Shown: positions 1 to 5,195 of the stretch, piece after piece
How the letters are laid out: the number at the start of each line of letters is the position of its first letter
Numbering within the stretch: the first letter of the stretch is position 1
Origin: Thermoplasmatales archaeon
Lineage (GTDB): Archaea > Thermoplasmatota > JASEFT01 > JAUWIS01
Reading direction: 5' to 3'
DNA: 5,380 nt
Assembly (NCBI GenBank): GCA_030019485.1
Contig: JASEEW010000122.1
Location: 1 to 5,380 of the forward strand
Position numbers and translations under genes: made by a program
The notes under the pieces: model-generated
Told to the model about the DNA's origin: nothing
Seen by the model: only the letters and a program-made list of their open reading frames with translations
Databases searched by the model: none

Positions 1-57
1 TTTTAATCCTTTTTCCTGTGTGCCCATTTGCAGGTAGAAAGATATATTAGGGCGCAG

Positions 58-70
58 AAGGAGGTATATG
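58..70 (+). promoter_or_regulatory. Shine-Dalgarno sequence and ATG for the surface-protein gene
   Basis: AAGGAGG at 58-64 is followed three bases later by ATG at 68. It is the strongest ribosome-binding site I noticed in the window; the other convincing gene starts lack one. The ATG at 68 opens a frame that stops at 259, whereas the long protein downstream is in another frame, so this site marks the intended start of a gene whose 5' end is now out of phase. A TATA-like ATATATTA at 42-49 lies 5' of it; its spacing to the ATG is slightly short for a leaderless start. The spacing between the Shine-Dalgarno core and the ATG is also short. Confidence 0.5.
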
Positions 71-140
71 CCTATTTTTTGGAATTTATTTATCTCTGCA
101 TGCAATATCTTATGGATTAGATTTATGTGGCAAACTAATC

Positions 141-1265
141 ATGGTTACATCATTTATTGGATTTTCATTGGGATTTATTGCTGTTATCTTTCTTATAACT
201 CGCTATTCTTTTCACGGATTTACTACTGGAATGATATTTGTAATTTTATGTGGATATAGTTATATTTTACTTGCTTTAGTTTATGATTCTTCTTTTTTGT
301 TTCAGTATGGTTATCCAACATTAACGTTTGGTATTTTATCAATCTGTTTAGTATTATATGTAAAAAAATTAAATAAAAACCAGTTGCGTATAAATTCAAG
401 AAAGTTTATCACGTACTCGGTTGTTTTTGTGTTACTTATATCATTATTAGGTTCTATATATTATCTGTCGCGAATTGGATCATTTCATCCACAACATGCT
501 GAGATAAACTTAAACTGTAATCTTTGTGATGCGGGATACGTGGTTACAATCCAATCTGCCTCCAGAGCGTTCGTTGTTAGTGCCCTCTCATATAAAATAG
601 AATATGAAGAGGAAGGTTCAATCAAAGTTGCAGCGAATGGAACTGTAAATAGCGTTTATCAATATGATTTCAATTTCCTTAAAGAAGATAATTCGCCAGC
701 TAATGATATATGTTTTATAGATTTAGAATTAGACCAAAAAATAACAGCTGGAGATTACTTTCTTATAAGAAAAAGTGTCGGGAAACCAGACTTTATTTTC
801 AGACTTGTGTCATCCTCTCCTCACTATGATATAGATGCTTCTATCGTTCTCTCAGAAAATGCCCCAATAGCTTCTCAAAATGTCACAGCCAGTAATCCTA
901 ACAACAAATTTACTACTGTAAGTTTAGGAGACAATCCAAATGTAACAATATCTAATAATCACCCTGCATTTTCTGCGTATCCATGCTTAGATGATGAGCC
1001 ACTCTTAATAGGAGTAACTATTGAAAATAGTAACATAACTCTTAATCATGTGTTGGTGGAATTTTATGAGAATGATTCATATATTGGTTCAGTAAGCAAG
1101 CCTGTTATAAATCCAAACAGCGAGGCTCGTTTTACTATTGAGTATAGTTTTGATGACGATGACGAGTATAATATTGTTACAAAAGCATTCATATTCGGGT
1201 GGTCAAAGCCAATAATCGCAAATGCTACAGCTAAGTGTATCTTGGAGATACCGCCACCAGTATGA
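141..1265 (+). CDS. Membrane-anchored surface protein with large glycosylatable ectodomain (5' end probably frameshifted; original start likely at 68)
   Basis: Hypothetical protein; I do not recognise a named family. Numbered from the ATG at 141 (374 aa), hydrophobic segments lie near residues 4-21, 28-47, 57-74 and 88-108. A lysine/arginine-rich loop at 75-88 should be cytoplasmic, which places residues 115-374 outside the cell. The ectodomain is beta-rich, has six N-x-S/T sequons (N166, N247, N267, N298, N311, N361) and five cysteines including a C126-x-x-C129 pair. Residues 285-370 resemble a CARDB/Ig-like adhesion module. The ATG at 141 has no ribosome-binding site, but the same frame is open upstream to 51 and encodes another hydrophobic stretch. 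Dropping one T from the T6 run at 75-80 joins that stretch to the ATG at 68, which has a Shine-Dalgarno sequence. A fifth N-terminal helix would also put the N-terminus inside. A role in the cell surface is inference from topology only. Confidence 0.7.
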   Translation: MVTSFIGFSLGFIAVIFLITRYSFHGFTTGMIFVILCGYSYILLALVYDSSFLFQYGYPTLTFGILSICLVLYVKKLNKNQLRINSRKFITYSVVFVLLISLLGSIYYLSRIGSFHPQHAEINLNCNLCDAGYVVTIQSASRAFVVSALSYKIEYEEEGSIKVAANGTVNSVYQYDFNFLKEDNSPANDICFIDLELDQKITAGDYFLIRKSVGKPDFIFRLVSSSPHYDIDASIVLSENAPIASQNVTASNPNNKFTTVSLGDNPNVTISNNHPAFSAYPCLDDEPLLIGVTIENSNITLNHVLVEFYENDSYIGSVSKPVINPNSEARFTIEYSFDDDDEYNIVTKAFIFGWSKPIIANATAKCILEIPPPV

Positions 1266-1285
1266 AAAACATTTACATAGCGTAA

Positions 1286-1300
1286 GCAAAGTTTAAAAAT
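1286..1300 (+). promoter_or_regulatory. Archaeal BRE/TATA promoter in the spacer
   Basis: GCAAAG (BRE-like, 1286-1291) directly precedes TTTAAAAAT (1292-1300). The expected start of transcription about 25 bp downstream of the TATA centre falls at roughly 1320-1322, immediately before the GC-rich hairpin at 1324-1343. This would make the hairpin the first element of a transcript. Judged from sequence and spacing alone, in an AT-rich spacer where chance matches are common. Confidence 0.4.
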
Positions 1301-1320
1301 AAAAAAAGCAATATAATCTG

Positions 1321-1383
1321 ATGCATCGGCCTTCAGGCCGGTGTCTGTCGCTTGTCCAAATACAAAAATTTAAATCTACATAA
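1321..1383 (+). ncRNA. Candidate small RNA or 5' leader with GC-rich hairpin (or 20-codon leaderless ORF)
   Basis: A hairpin at 1324-1343 has an 8-bp stem (CATCGGCC with GGCCGGTG, one G-T pair) and a TTCA loop. The segment up to about 1357 is clearly richer in G+C than the flanking AT-rich DNA. A BRE/TATA pair is correctly placed for transcription to begin at 1320-1322. The hairpin is not followed by a T-run, so it does not look like a terminator of the preceding gene. The same stretch also encodes a 20-codon frame starting with ATG at 1321 and ending with TAA at 1381-1383; its composition does not suggest a protein. No known RNA family is recognised: I saw no convincing C/D boxes or kink-turn. 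Confidence 0.3.
1363..1375 (+). promoter_or_regulatory. TATA box for a leaderless transcript of the DUF4350-like gene
   Basis: CAAAAA (BRE-like) followed by TTTAAAT at 1369-1375 is centred 26 bp before the ATG at 1398. That is the distance at which archaeal transcription normally starts, so the mRNA would begin at or next to the start codon. No Shine-Dalgarno sequence precedes this ATG, in agreement with a leaderless message. Confidence 0.55.
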
Positions 1384-1397
1384 AATTATTGAGTATT

Positions 1398-2135
1398 ATG
1401 AAAAAAATATGGATAGATGAGGGGCATGAGAATTATTCAAATATAGAAGACAGGGGCAAAGAAGGTTTTTCAAAGTTTGGGGATTATCTGAGAAGTGAGG
1501 GATACGAAGTAACAAGTACAAAGGATTGCATCAAGGCACAACCTGCTGATATCCTAACAATAATATTTCCAAAACAGGTATTTCGAACATACGAACTACA
1601 GTATATAGAAAATTTTGTGAAGAGCGGCGGCGGGCTTTTATTGTGTGGTGAATGGGGCAATTTATACGGAAATGCGGATATTCTTAACAGTATCTCCACA
1701 GCATTTGACATAAAATTCAATGACGATAAATTAGTATCCACAGAAGATATCTATAAACGGAAAATAACATTTATGGGTGAGGAACTCGGTGAAAAAAGCT
1801 ATCCGCAGTTTGTTAAAGAATTTAGCTTTAAGGAGCATCCTGTAACAAAAGAATTATCTCGAACCTGGGAATACTGCGGCTGCTCATTGAACACCAGGCC
1901 TAACCAGGTGCTTACCTGGACTGGTAAAGATACGTTCTCAGATAAAGATGCTGATGCAAAGAAATCCCGGGATGAGTCTTCAGGCAGGTTCATTACATCC
2001 GCATTTGCAGAGTATAAAAAAGGCAGGGTTGTATGTCTTGGTGATTCAACCAAGCTCTCAAATGAATTTATAGATGAGGGGGATAATAAAAAATTTGTGA
2101 TGAACATCATCTCATGGTTAAGTAAGAGCATTTAG
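1398..2135 (+). CDS. Soluble protein with glutamine-amidotransferase-like (DUF4350/IFT52-like) fold
   Basis: A 245-aa protein without signal peptide or membrane segment, function unknown. The N-terminus (IDEGHENYSN, residues 6-15) resembles the opening 'D-x-x-H/N' strand of DUF4350/IFT52/GldG-type domains. It is followed by a predicted alpha/beta region with a hydrophobic strand ending in FPK (57-59), a helix, then the glycine turn SGGGLLLCGEWG at 76-87. Residues 145-155 (FKEHPVTKELS) and the C-terminal run AEYKKGRVVCLGDST (204-218), then DN at 229-230 and NIISWL at 236-241, match the usual end of this fold. The class I amidotransferase nucleophile elbow is not evident, so a non-catalytic sensor, binding or scaffold role is plausible. 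An in-frame TTG at 1389 would add three residues, but ATG 1398 is preferred because the TATA box is 26 bp upstream of it. The gene converges with the deacylase gene, 35 bp away. Confidence 0.8.
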   Translation: MKKIWIDEGHENYSNIEDRGKEGFSKFGDYLRSEGYEVTSTKDCIKAQPADILTIIFPKQVFRTYELQYIENFVKSGGGLLLCGEWGNLYGNADILNSISTAFDIKFNDDKLVSTEDIYKRKITFMGEELGEKSYPQFVKEFSFKEHPVTKELSRTWEYCGCSLNTRPNQVLTWTGKDTFSDKDADAKKSRDESSGRFITSAFAEYKKGRVVCLGDSTKLSNEFIDEGDNKKFVMNIISWLSKSI

Positions 2136-2170
2136 TGATAATAAAGATATAGATGAATATATTTTAAGCA

Positions 2171-3196
2171 TTATACCTTCCAGTAGTCTGCCAGTTTGTT
2201 CTTCACATAGGAAACAACATTCTTCACATCATCTATTTTTTTATCTGGAATATTTTTTTCAGACACAAAATCTTTTAAATCAAGAATACCAGAAACTATG
2301 TTGTAGTATGACTTTACACTTGGCTCTAAACTGTATCCTCCGCCAAGGCACACAACAAGTTTTTTGCAGGTATCCATGGCAATATCCCTAACCCTTTTAC
2401 CCAAATCATGATAAACATCAAATGTAAGATTCAGGTTTGCAAGAGGGTCAGAGTGGTGTGTGTCAACACCTGACTGATAAAAAATGATTTCTGGTTTAAA
2501 CTGCTTTGCTATCCTTGGGATAATCTCATCAAAGGCGTAAAGATAACTTTTATTCCCTGTTCCGGGAGGAAGAGGAATGTTCACATTAAATCCCTTTCCA
2601 TCATCCTCACCTATCTCATCTATAAAACCTGTTCCAGGATAAAGCGTTCTGCCATCCTGATGCATGGAAACAACAAGAACAGAATTATCCTTGTAGTATA
2701 TTTCCTGTGTTCCGTTGCAGTGATGGACATCCAAATCAATCACAAGAAACCTTTTAATACCATATTTTTTTCTCAGAAACTCTACTGCAACTGCTATGTC
2801 ATTGAAAAAGCAGAAGCCAGAAGCAGTATCAACACCTGCATGATGAAAGCCTCCAAGAAGATTCACACCGCAAAAAAATTCTTCCATGACCTTTACGCCC
2901 ATTATTTTTGTTCCACCGCTTGCTGTTCTTGCAGTATCATATATGCCCTTTGGCGCAGGCGTATCAACTGCGAGCATCCCTCCAAACTCACTCAAATTTT
3001 TTATTTCTTCAACAAAACCCTTGGGATGAACAGCCAAAAGTTCTTCATAAGTCACAGGCTCAGGCTCAAAAACCTTCATCTCCACATTTTTCTCCATTAA
3101 AAATTCCAGTGTTCTTTTCGGCTTATCACCAAGCAAAGGATGAGCCTCACCCAGATCATATTTTGAGTAATTGGCATGGTATGCTACCGCAATCAT
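2171..3196 (-). CDS. Histone deacetylase/AcuC-family zinc-dependent deacylase
   Basis: A 341-aa cytoplasmic arginase/deacetylase-fold enzyme expected to hydrolyse acyl-amide bonds, such as acetyl-lysine in proteins or acetylated polyamines. All core residues are visible: the His dyad H118-H119 in GGFHHAG, then SGFCFFND (126-133), zinc ligands D156 and H158 in DLDVHH, the third ligand D245 in SGVDTHHSDP, and the catalytic Tyr Y288 in LGGGYS. The length is normal for prokaryotic single-domain members, and the family's N-terminal HP motif is present (H19-P20). Odd feature: residue 160, after the second His of DVHH, is Cys where the family normally has Gly. The start at 3196 fits the family N-terminus; it overlaps the stop of a 15-codon frame in an ATGA junction and has no Shine-Dalgarno sequence. 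The natural substrate cannot be inferred from the neighbours. AcuC, acetylpolyamine amidohydrolase and protein deacetylase remain possible, so no symbol is given. Confidence 0.93.
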   Translation of the reverse strand: MIAVAYHANYSKYDLGEAHPLLGDKPKRTLEFLMEKNVEMKVFEPEPVTYEELLAVHPKGFVEEIKNLSEFGGMLAVDTPAPKGIYDTARTASGGTKIMGVKVMEEFFCGVNLLGGFHHAGVDTASGFCFFNDIAVAVEFLRKKYGIKRFLVIDLDVHHCNGTQEIYYKDNSVLVVSMHQDGRTLYPGTGFIDEIGEDDGKGFNVNIPLPPGTGNKSYLYAFDEIIPRIAKQFKPEIIFYQSGVDTHHSDPLANLNLTFDVYHDLGKRVRDIAMDTCKKLVVCLGGGYSLEPSVKSYYNIVSGILDLKDFVSEKNIPDKKIDDVKNVVSYVKNKLADYWKV

Positions 3197-3256
3197 ACAT
3201 CTAAATCGTTTTCAGCATCAAAATGTTTTTCTATACTCATGCCCATATTTGTATGA
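3197..3256. promoter_or_regulatory. Divergent promoter region between the deacylase and the six-helix membrane protein
   Basis: These 60 bp separate two divergent start codons and must contain both promoters. A TATA core at 3232-3235 (within TTTTTCTATACT on the + strand, GTATAGAAAAA on the - strand) lies about 24 bp before the + strand ATG at 3257, which suits a leaderless start. It lies about 37 bp before the - strand ATG at 3196, which would leave a leader of about 10 nt. One box may therefore serve both directions. Neither start has a Shine-Dalgarno sequence. Confidence 0.35.
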
Positions 3257-4309
3257 ATGGATAATAAAGGGTCGCTACTGTTTGAATCCTGGAAAGACCA
3301 GAAATATAAATCAAATCTTATTGGATTTTATGCAATTATCTGCCTCATGATTATTGGGATAATATGGGCTATCATCTCTGATCCATACCTTATGCGGTTT
3401 TTTTGTTTAACAAGTATGTGCATACCAGCCGTCATTGTTCTTTCATATTTTATTCTCATGTCAGTCAACCAAATAAAATTTTGGTCAAACGGGATTGAAC
3501 TTCTTACTCACCTCAAACACATCTTTATACTAAACAAAGATATAAGAACCTTGCATCCTGCATATGAGTTAAAAGCTCCAAGCTCTCATACTCAGGTGTT
3601 ATTTGAAAAAAGAAATGTGATTCATGTTCTTACCAAAAATGGAAAGGAGTACAAAATGCTAATGCCTGAAAATGAAACGAAAAAAACATATTTTGCATTT
3701 TTAAAAAACTATCCTTCCAGAATGACAAAAGAAGGAGAAATAATAAAAGACTCATTTGATCCTATGAATGTAATAAAAAGGACTAGAAGGAGGGTAACAA
3801 TGTATGTTTTAGGTATACTCATCATTCCATTTGTTCTCATTCCACTTCTTTCTAAATCAATGATTGAACATGGGGATATGACAATAATTCAGTTATGCTC
3901 AATACTACTATTTATTGTGGGTTTTATTTACCTTATGTCCTTTCTTCTCCTTACTTTTGGTATGATACAAAATCTTGACACTGAAAATGAAAACATTCTC
4001 GTGTGGGCTAATCTGTTCAATCAGTATCTTGACTGGCATGCTCCTCTTAGCGGCATATCTAAGATTGATATCACAAGAGATGTTCAAAGGAACAAGGAAA
4101 TATATGAAGGATATATGATATCAAGGCTTAGAGTAGCTGGTTATATCTTTATGATGTTTGCATTTATTTTACCAGGCTTATTTATTCATGATTATTATGC
4201 TGTGCCAAATAAGGGTGGTATCCATATCTACATTGGCGTATTCACATCCATACTATTTGGTGGTATTGGCATATCTCTTCTCCGACGCAGTAGGATGATA
4301 CAACGGTAG
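3257..4309 (+). CDS. Six-helix membrane protein with PH-like cytoplasmic segment, function unknown
   Basis: A 350-aa integral membrane protein; no named family recognised. Predicted helices lie near residues 21-40, 48-70, 180-199, 208-235, 291-312 and 322-342. The soluble segment 71-152 alternates short beta-like stretches and contains phrases typical of bacterial PH-like domains found next to helix pairs (FWSNGIELL at 75-83, LTKNGKEYKML at 125-135), followed by a possible terminal helix at 141-151. A strongly basic RTRRR at 175-179 sits just before helix 3 and should be cytoplasmic, as should the C-terminal RRSR. A second, shorter soluble loop at 236-290 lies between the middle and last helix pairs, so the layout is pair-domain-pair-loop-pair. 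There is no signal peptide, no sequons in obvious outside loops, and no catalytic motif. The next gene starts 40 bp downstream on the same strand, so co-transcription is possible. The PH-like reading is inference from pattern only. Confidence 0.75.
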   Translation: MDNKGSLLFESWKDQKYKSNLIGFYAIICLMIIGIIWAIISDPYLMRFFCLTSMCIPAVIVLSYFILMSVNQIKFWSNGIELLTHLKHIFILNKDIRTLHPAYELKAPSSHTQVLFEKRNVIHVLTKNGKEYKMLMPENETKKTYFAFLKNYPSRMTKEGEIIKDSFDPMNVIKRTRRRVTMYVLGILIIPFVLIPLLSKSMIEHGDMTIIQLCSILLFIVGFIYLMSFLLLTFGMIQNLDTENENILVWANLFNQYLDWHAPLSGISKIDITRDVQRNKEIYEGYMISRLRVAGYIFMMFAFILPGLFIHDYYAVPNKGGIHIYIGVFTSILFGGIGISLLRRSRMIQR

Positions 4310-4349
4310 TTTAGAAATCTTTTTCTATCAACATTCGCATCCTTGTTTT

Positions 4350-5075
4350 ATGTATCTTGATGAATTATCAACAAAGGAGTTTAAAAAAAGGATAAACAGA
4401 AACACGGTTGTTATTCTACCTGTTGGAATAATGGAGGAGCATGGCGCTGCTCTGCCCCTCTGCACAGACTCACTGCAGGCTGAACATGTGGCTGAAATGG
4501 TTGCAGGGAAAATCAAAGGATACATTTTACCACCACTAAGATACGGTGTTTGCTCCTCAACAAAAAACTTCCCAGGCTCAATATCCCTGTCGTTTGATTC
4601 TATGAGAAATCTTGTTTATGATATTTTTTCCGAGCTTGTTAGGAACAATGTGAAAAAAATTGCTGTCATTTCAGGTCATGCTGGAAAACTCCATATGTCT
4701 GCGATTCGAGATGCAGCAGAAAAAATTGTGAATAAACATGATGTTAAAATCCTTGTTCTTTCTGATTATGAGTTATTGTATGATGAAAAAGGAAGGAAAT
4801 TCCTGAAAAAAACTGGGATACCGGAATGGGAAGGGCATGGCGGCGCAATAGAAACATCAAGGGTAATGCTCTCAAGACCTGATTTGATAAAATGTAAAGG
4901 ACGCAGAGCTAAAAAATCTCTGCCAAAAATACCAAAATATCACATATTAAGAAACCCTGAGAAATACTTCCCAAAAGGAATAATGGGCGATCCATCCACC
5001 GCATCAAAAGAAAAAGGAAAAAAAATCACGGATTTTGTTGTTAATGAGATTGTGAAGTTGATAAAGGAGATGTGA
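4350..5075 (+). CDS. Creatininase-family metal-dependent amidohydrolase
   Basis: A 241-aa cytoplasmic enzyme of the creatininase superfamily, which cleaves amide bonds in small cyclic or linear substrates using a two-metal centre. The signature is clear: LPVGIMEEHGAALPL at 23-37 with ligands E29 and H31, then TD with D40; RYGVCSSTKNFPGS at 64-77; SGHAGK at 109-113 with H110; and GHGGAIETS at 162-170 with H163 and E168. Length is usual for the family. Known members include creatininase, the MftE peptidase of mycofactocin synthesis, and archaeal ArfB (formamide hydrolase of flavin/F420 synthesis). No mycofactocin or riboflavin gene is nearby, so the substrate is undetermined and no symbol is given. 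Departures from the common pattern include GIMEEHG for GSxEQHG and SGHAGK for NGHGGN. The ATG at 4350 matches the family N-terminus and has no Shine-Dalgarno sequence; TTTAGAAAT at 4310-4318 is a possible TATA box leaving a leader of about 10 nt. The stop lies 4 bp from the 3' end of the convergent tRNA. Confidence 0.9.
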   Translation: MYLDELSTKEFKKRINRNTVVILPVGIMEEHGAALPLCTDSLQAEHVAEMVAGKIKGYILPPLRYGVCSSTKNFPGSISLSFDSMRNLVYDIFSELVRNNVKKIAVISGHAGKLHMSAIRDAAEKIVNKHDVKILVLSDYELLYDEKGRKFLKKTGIPEWEGHGGAIETSRVMLSRPDLIKCKGRRAKKSLPKIPKYHILRNPEKYFPKGIMGDPSTASKEKGKKITDFVVNEIVKLIKEM

Positions 5076-5079
5076 CCGG

Positions 5080-5168
5080 CGGTCGGGCTGGGATTCGAAC
5101 CCATGATGACCACTTACGGTCATAGCGGTCATAAGCCGCCCGCTTTAACCGAGCTAAGCTACCCGACC
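5080..5168 (-). tRNA. tRNA with anticodon UAU (tRNA-Ile reading AUA), probably containing a 14-nt intron
   Basis: Read on the minus strand from 5168, the acceptor GGTCGGG (5168-5162) pairs perfectly with CCCGACC (5087-5081), and G at 5080 is the discriminator; CCA is not encoded. U8-A9 is followed by a D-arm with stem GCTT/AAGC and loop containing GG. The anticodon stem GGCGG (5140-5136) pairs with CCGCT (5128-5124) with one G-T pair. The 7-base loop CTTATGA (5135-5129) gives anticodon TAT. The T-loop TTCGAAT is standard. Taken as colinear, the tRNA has a 19-nt variable region and an A-G mismatch at pair 49-65. Removing 5104-5117 gives a normal 75-nt class I tRNA with a 5-nt variable loop and a fully paired T-stem CTGGG/CCCAG. 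Oddities: position 37 is G rather than the A expected next to U36, and the discriminator is G rather than the A usual in tRNA-Ile. Identity is therefore less certain than the fold. Confidence 0.85.
5104..5117 (-). other. Candidate non-canonical tRNA intron (14 nt) at the variable-loop/T-stem junction, position 49/50
   Basis: The segment GTAAGTGGTCATCA interrupts the tRNA between C49 and the next T-stem base. ATGA at 5123-5120 pairs with TCAT at 5109-5106 as a 4-bp central helix. It is flanked by CCG (5119-5117) and CAT (5105-5103), which would be the two 3-nt bulges of a relaxed bulge-helix-bulge motif. Cutting between the second and third base of each (CC^G and CA^T) yields exactly the ends that restore a 5-nt variable loop and a complete T-stem. 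The inner helix is missing because the intron is so short, and the outer helix is weak. The alternative is an uncleaved class II-like variable arm (ATGACC/GGTCAT, 6 bp). Confidence 0.55.
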
Positions 5169-5195
5169 GGCGTTGTCCGAAAAGGTAAAGAGTAA

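Noticed and set aside
68..259. 63-codon hydrophobic frame after the Shine-Dalgarno sequence as an independent small membrane protein
   Set aside because: It overlaps the long surface-protein frame for most of its length, is rich in Trp, Tyr, Cys and Ile as expected of a shifted membrane-coding region, and is better explained by a T6 frameshift.
1324..1343. GC hairpin as an intrinsic terminator of the surface-protein gene
   Set aside because: No T-run follows the stem, and a TATA box precedes it at promoter distance; archaeal termination normally relies on T-runs without hairpins.
1484..2131. Minus-strand frames opposite the DUF4350-like gene
   Set aside because: They mirror a convincing coding frame, are rich in Ser and Leu as typical antisense shadows, and have no promoter or ribosome-binding site.
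2660..3204. Two plus-strand frames of about 100-146 codons opposite the deacylase
   Set aside because: Both are antisense to a fully conserved enzyme, have implausible composition (Cys, Lys and Ser runs) and no start signals.
5104..5117. GTAAGT at the start of the tRNA intron read as a eukaryotic 5' splice site
   Set aside because: It lies inside a tRNA, the segment is only 14 nt, and it lacks a branch point and AG end; the match is coincidental.
5105..5123. Long variable arm making this a tRNA-Leu or tRNA-Ser
   Set aside because: The anticodon fits neither Leu nor Ser, the D-arm looks class I, and the T-stem is mismatched unless the 14-nt segment is removed. Kept only as the alternative in the tRNA entry.
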